DNA of 64,000 nt from an uncultured Bacteroidales bacterium (GTDB taxonomy: Bacteria > Bacteroidota > Bacteroidia > Bacteroidales > Bacteroidaceae): the NCBI GenBank assembly GCA_902768605.1, contig CACXLY010000003.1, forward strand, positions 1 through 64,000, written 5' to 3'. This document shows positions 8,616-16,212 of this stretch, one piece after another. The first letter of the stretch is position 1. The number at the start of each line of letters is the position of its first letter. A program made the translations under genes and the position numbers. The notes beneath the pieces are model-generated. The model saw only the letters and a program-made list of their open reading frames with translations, had not been told where the DNA came from and did no database searches.

Positions 8616-8623
8616 CAAAGGTA
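8616..8623 (-). promoter_or_regulatory. -7 box TACCTTTG for the DUF2582 gene
   Basis: Minus-strand TACCTTTG, 67 nt upstream of the ATG at 8548. No TTTG box is seen at 19-21 nt spacing. Confidence 0.6.
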
Positions 8624-8730
8624 CGGCAAAATTATGAATAATGTATCACAAAAAGTGAAAAAAGATATGTTTTGTGGCATATTTTTGATATTTATCAAGA
8701 GAAACAGGGGGGACATTTCAATAAAAAGTA

Positions 8731-8738
8731 TATCTTTG
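8731..8738 (+). promoter_or_regulatory. -7 box TATCTTTG for lipoprotein-regulator operon
   Basis: Plus-strand TATCTTTG, 46 nt before the ATG at 8785. The leader contains ACAGACAACAGACAACGGAC, the same short repeat that is translated in the Wzz N terminus at 34022-34118. Confidence 0.6.
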
Positions 8739-8784
8739 TGCGTTTTTTGAGGGACTACAGACAACAGACAACGGACTGCGGAAT

Positions 8785-9198
8785 ATGAAATATAATAAGG
8801 TATTAGTTGCCATCTTTGGCATTCTCATGGCATGCACAGCCTGCAAGCGCGAGTCGAAGGACGAGGCGTGGACTAAGCTCTTCCAGCAATTCACAGCAAA
8901 GGAATGCCCCAAGTTCGTGGACGAATGCACGAGGCTCGACAGCGCGTGCTACGACGCGAAAAGCCGGACGCTCAGCTACCACTATACCGTCCAGGGCATG
9001 CTCGACAGTAAGGAAGTCTATGCCGACGCGAAGACCACCTCGGCCTTCCACGAGGACATACTCAGGGGACTGAAGGGCAACCTCCCCCTGAAGCCATACA
9101 AGGACGAGGGCATCAACTTCTGCTACGACTACCGAAGCATCACGACGGGCAAGATGTTGTTCTCCATGACCTTCACCAAAGAGGACTACGGCAAATAG
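8785..9198 (+). CDS. hypothetical lipoprotein
   Basis: 137-aa protein with a short signal peptide and lipobox (ILMACTAC, Cys at about residue 20), so it is predicted to be lipid-anchored in the periplasm or outer membrane. I do not recognise a family. The mature part is charged, with cysteines at ECPKF, DECTRL and SACYD. The next gene, a winged-helix regulator, starts 8 bp after the stop, and a TonB receptor follows, which suggests a shared role in sensing or uptake. Function unknown. Confidence 0.75.
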   Translation: MKYNKVLVAIFGILMACTACKRESKDEAWTKLFQQFTAKECPKFVDECTRLDSACYDAKSRTLSYHYTVQGMLDSKEVYADAKTTSAFHEDILRGLKGNLPLKPYKDEGINFCYDYRSITTGKMLFSMTFTKEDYGK

Positions 9199-9206
9199 CG
9201 ACTGCA

Positions 9207-9920
9207 ATGCAGAACGTCTTCCACTACGCCGACCTCCTCGTCGATACTGCCACGCACCAGGTCCTGCAGTCAGGCAAGCCCGTGATGCTCACGGACACCG
9301 AGTATCGCCTGCTGGTCTGTCTGCTCAGGCATCAAGGTGTTGTGTGCCGTCGCGACGACATCATCGAGGAGGTTTGGGGCGAGCGGTTCCTCTACGACAC
9401 AGGTACGCTCGACGTGCATCTCTCGTCGCTCCGCCACAAGCTCGGCTGGACAAAGGAGGGGCCTGCGCGAGCCATCCGGGGCGTCGGCCTCATCCTGCCG
9501 CACGAGGCTCCCGAGGCGGGCGTCGTCAAGATTGATGCCTTCCTGCGCGAACTGCTGATGTGCCACGAAGATGCTCTGCGCGAGAAGGACATCCGCTACT
9601 ATCTCAGGCTCACGCCTTTCGTTTACGAGATCATGGTCGATGAGGTCATCTTGCGCCAAATATTCTCTGCCGCCTTCTCCCTCTTCCTGCAGTATGCACC
9701 CGCTGGTGCCAGGTGGGAGATTGCCTCGCAACTTACCGTGCGCGAATACACGCTGACGCTCACCTCGACGGGTGCTTGTCCCGACTTCGCCGAGATGCAA
9801 ACGGCAAGGCAACAGGCCGCGTTCCTCGGCATCCCCATCCGCATGGGAAACAAACACACAAGCGAAGGAACGGTGATGGGCGTCGAGCTGGCAATTCCGA
9901 TGGAAAGCATGGAATCTTAA
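9207..9920 (+). CDS. PhoB-type winged-helix regulator with C-terminal ATPase-like domain
   Basis: 237 aa. Residues 1-95 form an OmpR/PhoB C-terminal winged helix: LTDTEYRLLVCLLRHQG, RRDDIIEEVWGERF, then TLDVHLSSLRHKL (recognition helix) and IRGVGLIL (wing). It sits at the N terminus, and no receiver domain precedes it. Residues 110-237 resemble a degraded histidine-kinase ATPase domain: an N-box-like stretch (VILRQIFSAAFSLFLQYAPAG) and a final GTVMGVELAIPM like the G2 region, but no clear HisKA His or DxGxG box. It is co-transcribed with the lipoprotein. A direct repeat that fits this type of DNA binder overlaps its stop codon and faces the TonB receptor gene. The ATPase-like reading is an inference from pattern. 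Confidence 0.75.
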   Translation: MQNVFHYADLLVDTATHQVLQSGKPVMLTDTEYRLLVCLLRHQGVVCRRDDIIEEVWGERFLYDTGTLDVHLSSLRHKLGWTKEGPARAIRGVGLILPHEAPEAGVVKIDAFLRELLMCHEDALREKDIRYYLRLTPFVYEIMVDEVILRQIFSAAFSLFLQYAPAGARWEIASQLTVREYTLTLTSTGACPDFAEMQTARQQAAFLGIPIRMGNKHTSEGTVMGVELAIPMESMES

Positions 9921-9932
9921 GTTAATCTTAAG
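9913..9932 (+). promoter_or_regulatory. 11-bp direct repeat, candidate operator of the winged-helix regulator
   Basis: AATCTTAAG occurs twice, at 9913-9921 and 9924-9932, exactly 11 bp apart. OmpR/PhoB winged helices typically bind direct repeats with this spacing. It overlaps the regulator stop codon and lies 21-41 bp upstream of the -7 box of the TonB receptor, where a -33 element would be. Confidence 0.6.
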
Positions 9933-9953
9933 GAAAAGAAGAGATGCTTGCAG

Positions 9954-9961
9954 TACCTTTG
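9954..9961 (+). promoter_or_regulatory. -7 box TACCTTTG for the TonB receptor gene
   Basis: Plus-strand TACCTTTG, 44 nt before the ATG at 10006. No TTTG -33 box is present; the place is taken by the AATCTTAAG repeat, as expected for an activator-dependent promoter. Confidence 0.65.
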
Positions 9962-10005
9962 CAGGCGAAAACCGTTAAACATTGATAATTGAACCAGAAA
10001 GAACT

Positions 10006-12351
10006 ATGCACACAAGACTTTCAATAATCCTTTCCCTGCTTCCATGCTGCCTCTATGCAAACGAGGCAGACACCGTTTCCGTACGTCAGATGGACGAAGT
10101 TGTCGTCGTCAGCACGCCGAAGGAACACGCGGCTCTGCGCGAGCAAGCACTTTCCTCCACGTCTCTCGGCGCAGGACAAATCGTACTGAAAGGCATCACA
10201 GGCATCAAGGACTTGACAGCCCACGTGCCCGGCCTCTTCATACCGCAGTACGGGAGTCGGCTGACGAGCAGCATCTACCTGCGAGGCGTGGGCAGCCGCA
10301 TCGGCACACCGGCCGTCGGCATGTACGTTGACGACATCCCTCTCGCCACGATGAGCAGCATGGACCAAGACGTCAGCGATGCCGACCGCATAGATATCCT
10401 GCGAGGTCCGCAAGGCACACTCTATGGCCGCAATACGATAGGCGGCATGATTCGCGTCTATACGAAGAACCCGATGCAATACCAAGGCACCGACCTCATG
10501 TTAGGTGCTGCTTCCTATAATAATACCCGTGCACGCGTGACGCATTACCACAGGCCGTCCGAGCGCTTTGCATTCAGCGCCGGCGTCGGCTACGAGCATC
10601 TGGGCGGCTTTTACAAGAACTATGCCCTCGACGGGAAACGCGTGGACCGAGGCGACGACATAGCAGCCCGCTGGCGAGGCATCTTCATCCCTTCCGACAA
10701 GGTTCGGCTCGACCTCTCCGCCCGCTACCAATGGACCAGGCAAGGCGGCTACCCGTATGCTGCCAAAGGGGGCATGGACGCCGGACACGTGGCATACAAC
10801 CGCGAGTCAAGCTATCTGCGCCACCTCCTCACCCTTGGCCTCAACGCCGAGCATGACTTCGGAAAGGTCATGATGACCAGTACGACGGGCTTCCAGTTCC
10901 TCAAGGACGACATGTTCATGGACCAAGACTTCTCCCGTCTCGACCTTTACTCGCTGCAACAGAAACAGAAGAGCAAGACCTTGAGTGAAGAGATAGCGGT
11001 GAAGTCGAAAGGCGACGGCCGCTGGCAATGGACGAGCGGTGTGAACTTCCAATACCAATGGCTCAACACGCAAGCGCCTGTCACGTTCTATCAGGAAGGC
11101 GTTGACTGGCTCTCCGGAATGATAAACCGCAGCCTGCCCGACCTCACGCCCCAAGGCATGGGACCTATGTCCATCGCCCTCAAGAACAGTATCCTGCCCA
11201 TGGGCGGAGTGTTCGACACCCCTACCCTCAATGCAGGCCTCTTCCATCAGTCCTCGATAGAAATCGTCGAGCATCTCAGCGTGACGGCCGGCCTGAGACT
11301 TGACTACGAACATTACAAGATGATGTACGACGCGCCGGGCAGCGTCGATTTCGACTTCGCGATACGTAGCGCGCGGCCGCAGAACAGCGTCGCCCTCAAC
11401 GGCCTGCACATCGCGCCGGCTTTCCTTGGCAAGACAAGCAGCCACAACTGGCATGTGCTGCCCAAGGTTTCGCTGAAGTACGACTTCGGGGAAACGGGCA
11501 ACGTCTATGCTTCCGTGAGTCGCGGCTACCGCTCCGGCGGCTACAATGCCCAGATGTTCAGCGACCTGCTGCAGGTCGAGATGCGCCGCGAGATGATGAG
11601 CGCCATCGATGCAGGCACGGAGGCTTACCTCACGAACCTCTTCGCAGGCATTCCCTACGTCCCGGCCGGCCACGTGGACATGATAATGGGACGCATCCGG
11701 CAGAACATGCCGACGGTAGCCTCGCCCGACGTTGCCGAGGAAGCCTACTACAAGCCTGAGACCGCGTGGAACTACGAGATAGGCAGCCACCTCAACCTCC
11801 TCGACGGACGGCTCCAGGCGGACCTCGCTGCCTTTTGGATCGAGACGCGCGACCTGCAGCTCAGCCAGATGTCGGAGAGCGGAATGGGACGCGTCACCAT
11901 CAACGCCGACCGCAGTCGCAGCGTCGGCATGGAAGCGTCGCTGCTGGCCTACATTACTGACGACTTTTCCGTCAACACGTCGTACGGCTACACCCGCGCA
12001 AAGCTTCGCCACACCGATTGCTACGTACCCTTCACCCCGCGGCACACCTTGTCGCTCGGCGCCCGATACGTCTGGCACACGCAAGGCTGGCTTCAGCACA
12101 TCGCGCTCCACATGGGAGGCCGCGCCAACGGACGCATCTACTGGACGCGCGAGAACGATCTCGCCCAGCCTTTCTATGCTTTGCTCGACGCAAGGCTCAG
12201 CGTCACGCACGACAATCTCGAGTTAGGGCTTTGGGGTAAGAACCTGACGCAGACGCACTACGATGCTTTCTGCTTCGCCACGCGAGGACAAGTCTTCTCG
12301 CAACGCGGCACGCCGCTGCAGGTCGGGCTCGACTTGAGGCTGAAGTTTTAA
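10006..12351 (+). CDS. TonB-dependent outer membrane receptor
   Basis: 781-aa receptor with a signal peptide (MHTRLSIILSLLPCCLYA), a TonB-box-like MDEVVVVST, a plug domain with LRGVGSRIGTPAVGMYVDD and DILRGPQGTLYGRNTIGG, and a 22-strand-type barrel ending in LQVGLDLRLKF with terminal Phe. It lacks the carboxypeptidase-like N-terminal extension of SusC proteins and no SusD follows, so it looks like a classic siderophore, heme or cofactor-type receptor. The ligand cannot be told. The ATG at 10006 gives the signal peptide; an upstream in-frame TTG is unlikely. Its 3' end overlaps the convergent gene by 4 bp. Confidence 0.93.
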   Translation: MHTRLSIILSLLPCCLYANEADTVSVRQMDEVVVVSTPKEHAALREQALSSTSLGAGQIVLKGITGIKDLTAHVPGLFIPQYGSRLTSSIYLRGVGSRIGTPAVGMYVDDIPLATMSSMDQDVSDADRIDILRGPQGTLYGRNTIGGMIRVYTKNPMQYQGTDLMLGAASYNNTRARVTHYHRPSERFAFSAGVGYEHLGGFYKNYALDGKRVDRGDDIAARWRGIFIPSDKVRLDLSARYQWTRQGGYPYAAKGGMDAGHVAYNRESSYLRHLLTLGLNAEHDFGKVMMTSTTGFQFLKDDMFMDQDFSRLDLYSLQQKQKSKTLSEEIAVKSKGDGRWQWTSGVNFQYQWLNTQAPVTFYQEGVDWLSGMINRSLPDLTPQGMGPMSIALKNSILPMGGVFDTPTLNAGLFHQSSIEIVEHLSVTAGLRLDYEHYKMMYDAPGSVDFDFAIRSARPQNSVALNGLHIAPAFLGKTSSHNWHVLPKVSLKYDFGETGNVYASVSRGYRSGGYNAQMFSDLLQVEMRREMMSAIDAGTEAYLTNLFAGIPYVPAGHVDMIMGRIRQNMPTVASPDVAEEAYYKPETAWNYEIGSHLNLLDGRLQADLAAFWIETRDLQLSQMSESGMGRVTINADRSRSVGMEASLLAYITDDFSVNTSYGYTRAKLRHTDCYVPFTPRHTLSLGARYVWHTQGWLQHIALHMGGRANGRIYWTRENDLAQPFYALLDARLSVTHDNLELGLWGKNLTQTHYDAFCFATRGQVFSQRGTPLQVGLDLRLKF

Positions 12352-13286
12352 TAAAGTCGTAGCGTGTCGGCCCACTCCATATCCCACTGGACGCTAAAGC
12401 CACTCTGAACGCTCGGCACGTCTTCGCCGGACGCCTCGAACGCCTTGCCCTTCCATTCCGTCAAGTAGTTGATGCGAAGCGGGACGTCGTAGAAGCGCTT
12501 CTCGCTAAGGACGGCATCGCCGTTGGCAAGTGCCTGCACGGTATAGTTGCCAGTAGCCTGCTCCCCGGGCAAAAAGAGGTAAACGGTGAAGTCAACGCCC
12601 GCCTTGCCCACATAATTAGCAGGGACGGCAATCTCCGACGTTCGGCCCGTGCTTTGGGATGCAAAGCCGGTCGTCGCGTCGAGCACAGTGCCGCCCGCCG
12701 TACTGATGAAGCGCATCTTCTGCATCGCGGTGGGAATGGCATCCTCCGCCGTCACGCGAAACGCCGCCACTACGTGCCTGAGCGTTATCTCCTTGTTGAG
12801 ACTGCTCTCCTCATTGAGCGTGAACTCCTCCAGATAAAGGAACGTGTTGGGGACATAATCGTCAGCCCAAGAGATGCGATTGAGCGAGGCGATGGTGCAC
12901 TCGCGTGAGCCGTTGTAGCCCAGCACGAGGATGCGGTAATGGCCTTGCGGCAAGCTGACCGAGAACTGAGGGAAAGTCATCGCCGTCTCCGCGTCACTTT
13001 CGTAATCGCTACTCTTGTGAAGGATGGTCGGCACAACGCGTTCGCCGGTCTCTGCATTAAAGACGGTGAGCGACAGGTTGGCCAAGCTCATCACAATCGC
13101 ACCGTCAGCCCGGCTCGTCCCAAGCGAAGAGAGGTCGTCGAAGCTTACTTGCCGATAGTTCGAGACTGAGAAAGTAACCGTATATTGCCCTTCCGGGACG
13201 GACGTTTCGTCTGGTCCCGACTGGCAAGACGTCAGGGCGGCAAGCATCAGGCAAAGGCTTGTGAGCTGAATTCGGAGGCGTTTCAT
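12348..13286 (-). CDS. FimB/Mfa2 family fimbrial accessory lipoprotein
   Basis: 312-aa protein with a lipoprotein signal (LMLAALTSC, Cys21) and a two-domain beta-sandwich pattern typical of the FimB/Mfa2 family. An N-terminal part contains VMSLANLSLTVFNAETGE and LPQGHYRILVLGYNGS, and a second part contains VAAFRVTAEDAIP. These lipoproteins anchor or cap Bacteroidales type V fimbriae. No fimbrillin gene lies next to it in this window. Promoter TATCTTTG is at 13312-13319. Confidence 0.8.
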   Translation of the reverse strand: MKRLRIQLTSLCLMLAALTSCQSGPDETSVPEGQYTVTFSVSNYRQVSFDDLSSLGTSRADGAIVMSLANLSLTVFNAETGERVVPTILHKSSDYESDAETAMTFPQFSVSLPQGHYRILVLGYNGSRECTIASLNRISWADDYVPNTFLYLEEFTLNEESSLNKEITLRHVVAAFRVTAEDAIPTAMQKMRFISTAGGTVLDATTGFASQSTGRTSEIAVPANYVGKAGVDFTVYLFLPGEQATGNYTVQALANGDAVLSEKRFYDVPLRINYLTEWKGKAFEASGEDVPSVQSGFSVQWDMEWADTLRLY

Positions 13287-13311
13287 ACTGTTTCGAATTG
13301 TTATGACGCCA

Positions 13312-13319
13312 CAAAGATA
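13312..13319 (-). promoter_or_regulatory. -7 box TATCTTTG for the Mfa2-like gene
   Basis: Minus-strand TATCTTTG, 25 nt before the ATG at 13286. Confidence 0.6.
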
Positions 13320-13430
13320 ACGAGTTTTTCTTTACAAAGCAAGCAACTGGGCAGAAAGTTTCATCCCGTCCCGCCAAATCACGCAAAATGTCCCGTCGGC
13401 CCGCAAAAGCAGATGGGGCATCTCTTTCCA

Positions 13431-13584
13431 CACGTCATCAAGGTCGATGCTACACGTTGCGTTGCTTGATTCATCATGTACTTGCAATTGCAAGTACATG
13501 TATATGCAATTGCAAGTACATGACAAATCAAACTCCCCCTCATGTGAAGTTTGGCTGCGCGACACGACGTCATGACCGCTGCAA
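13431..13584. repeat. 22-bp periodic array B
   Basis: Seven 22-bp units start at 13431, 13453, 13475, 13497, 13519, 13541 and 13563; each begins CACG or CATG. Units 3 and 4 are nearly identical and contain the perfect palindrome TTGCAATTGCAA or TGCAATTGCA; the others are degenerate. This fills most of the 439-bp gap between divergent genes; the rest (13320-13430 and 13585-13684) shows no gene. Confidence 0.85.
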
Positions 13585-13684
13585 CAGCCTCGGAGGACTG
13601 GGGCGACTGGACGCCTCGGCAAAAAATATGGCATCGCCCATGAGATTTCTTTGCAGATTTCGCTCGATTATTCAGAAAAAGTCG

Positions 13685-13692
13685 TAACTTTG
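13685..13692 (+). promoter_or_regulatory. -7 box TAACTTTG for the small membrane protein operon
   Basis: Plus-strand TAACTTTG, 33 nt before the ATG at 13726. Confidence 0.6.
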
Positions 13693-13725
13693 CATCAGTA
13701 AATACATATAAGCAATGGTTGCGCT

Positions 13726-13860
13726 ATGATGATTCTGATTGGATGGGGCATCTTCCTCTGCCTCGTATATCTGTTGCTTTGGGCCGACACGTTCTACTAC
13801 AGGTACAATCTGCCCAAGGTCTGCAAAAAGGTGCTGGATGCTTTTACTGAAGAGGAATAG
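13726..13860 (+). CDS. small single-pass membrane protein
   Basis: 44-aa protein (MMILIGWGIFLCLVYLLLW...) with one membrane helix at residues 2-20 followed by a basic tail (YYRYNLPKVCKKVLDAFTEEE). It is preceded by a -7 box at 13685-13692 and overlaps the next lipoprotein gene by 23 bp, so the two would be translated from one mRNA. The family is not recognised. The promoter, overlap and protein-like composition support a real gene. Confidence 0.6.
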   Translation: MMILIGWGIFLCLVYLLLWADTFYYRYNLPKVCKKVLDAFTEEE

Positions 13861-14398
13861 CCTGCTGCTGCTTTGCCTGCTGCTTGCCGCCTGCCAGAAG
13901 GCCGACCTGACCGTCGGGCCGGAGGACGGAGAGAAAGCAGGCGCTTCGGAGGAGGTGGGCAGCATCATCGGCACGGGCCAGGGCTCGAGCCGGTGCCCTT
14001 ATACCGTGACGGACCTGCGCTCGCTGGAACTCCCGGCCGGCGACGCCGTTTGGGTGATTGGCTACATGGTGGGGACTGCGCCTCGCGCAATGGGCAACGC
14101 CGTCTTTTCCACCGATGCCGACAACCAAAGCAACATCTTGCTCGCAGCCGACTCGCTCTGCACAGACCCCGAGCGCTGCATTCCCGTCGAACTCTCGTCG
14201 GCAAAAAACAAGGCGAACTTCTCGTTGCCCAAGAACACGGCTCACTTCCGCAAGTGCCTGCTCCTGAAAGGCATCCCCTCGACTTACCTGTACAGAAAAG
14301 GCCTGCGAAGTGTCTCCGCAGGCCTCTGGCTCGATGGCTTTGATATTTCTTCTGTTGAGCCGACCGGATGGGGCTCGATTATTTTACAGCAACCATGA
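13838..14398 (+). CDS. DUF6359-type lipoprotein (OB-fold-like)
   Basis: 186-aa lipoprotein: signal LLLLCLLLAAC with lipobox Cys at about residue 18. The domain (about 50-180) has VWVIGYMVGTAP, NAVFSTDADNQSNILLAADS, RCIPVELSS and a C-terminal KCLLLKGIPSTYLYRKG. This is the pattern of DUF6359 OB-fold-like domains found in Bacteroidales surface proteins, where they often bind nothing known. The ATG at 13838 gives the signal peptide. Its 3' end overlaps the convergent export gene by 20 bp, and the coding sequence at 14299-14325 also forms the terminator hairpin for that opposite gene. Confidence 0.72.
   Translation: MLLLKRNSLLLLCLLLAACQKADLTVGPEDGEKAGASEEVGSIIGTGQGSSRCPYTVTDLRSLELPAGDAVWVIGYMVGTAPRAMGNAVFSTDADNQSNILLAADSLCTDPERCIPVELSSAKNKANFSLPKNTAHFRKCLLLKGIPSTYLYRKGLRSVSAGLWLDGFDISSVEPTGWGSIILQQP
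14290..14325 (-). terminator. terminator for the export lipoprotein gene, inside the opposing CDS
   Basis: A 9-bp perfect stem AGGCCTGCG/CGCAGGCCT (14299-14307 and 14317-14325) with a 9-nt loop. On the minus strand it is followed by TTTTCTGTA. It lies 54 bp after the stop at 14379 and within the coding region of the plus-strand DUF6359 gene. Confidence 0.8.
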
Positions 14399-15197
14399 CA
14401 ATGGTGACGATGGCCGAAACGACGCTGATGATGCTGGCACCCGCACCGAGGAAGGTGTAGAAGGCACTGCTCTTGACCGTCTGGCTCTTGTTGGGCTCCA
14501 CGTAAATCATGTCGTTCTGCTGCACATAGTAAGCAGGGTTCTTGAACACCTCGACGCTGGTGAGGTCGATAGGATACTTCTTGAGTACGCCGTCCTCTTC
14601 GCGGTAGAGCGTCACGTTCTGGCGAAGACCCGTGTCAGCAACATCGCCGCAACGCGAAAGGATGTCGAGAACGGTGTTGCGTTCACTGGTGAGGTTCACG
14701 ACCTGCGGAGCCTTCACTGCTCCCAACACGGCAACGCGGGCATTGAGCAGGCGGACGGTGACTTCGGGGTCTTTGATGAGCTTGGCGTCAATGATGCCCT
14801 GCTCGATGCGCTTAGCTGCCTCGTCGGTGGTGAGGCCTGCAACTGAGACGGGACCCACTGCCGGGAGCGTGATGATGCCTTCGTTGCTGACGGTATAGCC
14901 ATAGACATTCGTCATGTTGCCTGCGCCGGAGAGACCGGAAGCACTTTGTGCCGTAGCTGCCGTGCCCATCATAACGTCCTGGGCAAAGATGGTGAGAAGT
15001 TCGGGCTCGCTGCATGTCACCTTCACCAATACCTGATCGGCAGGCTTGAGGCGCATCTCATACTGCTGCATGATTTGCTGCCCCTGGCGGAAAATCTCCT
15101 GCGGGTCCTGGAAATATACAATCTTCTTGGTTGATACACAGCTTGTCATCATGAGCATTGCCATGAATGCAAGCAAAAGGGATGTTGACTTTTTCAT
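14379..15197 (-). CDS. polysaccharide export lipoprotein (Wza-like, short form)
   Basis: 272-aa outer membrane lipoprotein: lipobox MLMMTSC (Cys20), a conserved start TKKIVYFQDPQE, a Poly_export domain (about 45-150) with LKPADQVLVKV and GYTVSNEGIITLPAVGPVSVAGLT, an SLBB domain (about 160-230) with RVAVLGAVKAPQVVNL, and a C-terminal membrane helix (ASIISVVSAIVTIVMVAV). It would form the export channel for a capsular or exopolysaccharide. It stands alone, about 20 kb from the large exopolysaccharide locus that has its own 813-aa homologue, so it may serve another polymer. Confidence 0.9.
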   Translation of the reverse strand: MKKSTSLLLAFMAMLMMTSCVSTKKIVYFQDPQEIFRQGQQIMQQYEMRLKPADQVLVKVTCSEPELLTIFAQDVMMGTAATAQSASGLSGAGNMTNVYGYTVSNEGIITLPAVGPVSVAGLTTDEAAKRIEQGIIDAKLIKDPEVTVRLLNARVAVLGAVKAPQVVNLTSERNTVLDILSRCGDVADTGLRQNVTLYREEDGVLKKYPIDLTSVEVFKNPAYYVQQNDMIYVEPNKSQTVKSSAFYTFLGAGASIISVVSAIVTIVMVAVK

Positions 15198-15220
15198 TAC
15201 TTTAATGGTTAATTGCGCTG

Positions 15221-15228
15221 CAAAGGTA
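15221..15228 (-). promoter_or_regulatory. -7 box TACCTTTG for the export lipoprotein
   Basis: Minus-strand TACCTTTG, 23 nt before the ATG at 15197. Confidence 0.6.
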
Positions 15229-15324
15229 CGAAAAAGATTAGAGATTAACCATTAGAGATTGAGAGTTTTTTTACATTTCCTATCATTTTTCACTTTTAAC
15301 TTTTCATTTTTCATTTTAATGTTG

Positions 15325-15332
15325 TACCTTTG
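15325..15332 (+). promoter_or_regulatory. -7 box TACCTTTG for the HAD gene
   Basis: Plus-strand TACCTTTG, 30 nt before the ATG at 15363. Confidence 0.6.
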
Positions 15333-15362
15333 CCCCGCAGAAACATAAACATTGAGACAATT

Positions 15363-15782
15363 ATGACCATAGCAGTCGACTTCGACGGCACCATCGTCGA
15401 GCACCGTTATCCCGAAATCGGTAAGGAGTTGCCTTTTGCCACTCAAACGCTTAGAATGCTCATCGAGCAACGCCACAAACTCATCCTCTGGACTGTCCGC
15501 GAGGGCCAGCTTCTGGAAGATGCAGTGGAATGGTGCAGGAAGAGAGGCGTAGAGTTTTATGCCATCAACAAAGACTACCCCGAAGAAGAGGAAGGCAAGA
15601 ACAGGAGCTTTAGCCGCAAGCTGAAAGCCGACGTGTGGATCGACGACCGTAACATCGGAGGCCTGCCCGACTGGGGAACCATCTACCAGATGATTACCGA
15701 GCACAAGTCGTACGCTCAGATCATGAACGAAAGGCTGTCGTTCGAGGAGCACCAGCCCAAGAAGAAGTGGTGGCAGTTTTAG
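15363..15782 (+). CDS. small HAD-like phosphatase (BT0820 type)
   Basis: 139-aa protein with the HAD motif I DFDGTIVEH at residues 5-13, motif II LWTV, a downstream Lys (FSRKLKADVWIDDRN) and motif III/IV IDDRNIGG. This matches the short cap-less HAD hydrolases of the Bacteroides BT0820 type, which dephosphorylate an unknown small substrate. The start is at ATG 15363, 30 nt after a -7 box; the additional upstream codons in frame are leader. Cytosolic and monocistronic. Confidence 0.85.
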   Translation: MTIAVDFDGTIVEHRYPEIGKELPFATQTLRMLIEQRHKLILWTVREGQLLEDAVEWCRKRGVEFYAINKDYPEEEEGKNRSFSRKLKADVWIDDRNIGGLPDWGTIYQMITEHKSYAQIMNERLSFEEHQPKKKWWQF

Positions 15783-15832
15783 TGAGAAGGATGATGTAAG
15801 ATGTGAGATGTATGAGGGAAGAGGGAAGAAGT

Positions 15833-15876
15833 GGGACGTCGGACGCAAGAAAAAGGGACGTCAGACGCAAGAAAAT
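15833..15876. repeat. two-copy 22-bp repeat (array C)
   Basis: Two 22-bp copies, 15833-15854 and 15855-15876, differ at only two positions (core GGGACGTCRGACGCAAGAAA). They follow a GATGTAAGATGTGAGATG-type tract at 15789-15811. Confidence 0.85.
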
Positions 15877-15931
15877 GACCTTATAAAAGAAATTTCTTCC
15901 GCCTTCTTTCTTTATTCTTAATTATATTTCG

Positions 15932-15939
15932 TATCTTTG
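15932..15939 (+). promoter_or_regulatory. -7 box TATCTTTG for the 53-aa membrane protein
   Basis: Plus-strand TATCTTTG, 62 nt before the ATG at 16002. Confidence 0.6.
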
Positions 15940-16001
15940 CAGGGCAAACCACACATAAAAACGTAAACCGATAAACACGTAAACATATAAACTCATATAT
16001 T

Positions 16002-16163
16002 ATGAAACAGAACTTGGGTATTATCCTGATTGTGCTCGGTGCACTGATGCTTATCCTCAGCTACGTCTGCAGCCTGGAAGACTACAACTTCTACAACATC
16101 GGCGCTCTGCTCGTCATCATCATCGGCATCATTACGCACATCGTTGTGACAAAGCGCTCATAG
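16002..16163 (+). CDS. small two-helix inner membrane protein
   Basis: 53-aa protein: helix 1 LGIILIVLGALMLILSYVC (about 4-23), a short acidic loop (LEDYNFYN), then helix 2 IGALLVIIIGIITHIVV (about 33-49) and a basic end TKRS. Small proteins of this layout are widespread in Bacteroidales with no known function. It has its own -7 box at 15932, and the outer membrane protein gene starts 49 bp downstream, so the two may share a transcript. Confidence 0.78.
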   Translation: MKQNLGIILIVLGALMLILSYVCSLEDYNFYNIGALLVIIIGIITHIVVTKRS

Positions 16164-16212
16164 CGCACCCCCCACTCTACTCTTTCATTTACATTCAAAA
16201 CACTTTGCAGCC

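Noticed and set aside
10807..12210. 467-aa minus-strand ORF
   Set aside because: Antisense shadow of the TonB receptor gene.
12352..12420. Terminator for the TonB receptor gene inside the convergent Mfa2-like gene
   Set aside because: A loose TAGCG/CGCTA hairpin is present but lacks a T run, so I could not support it.
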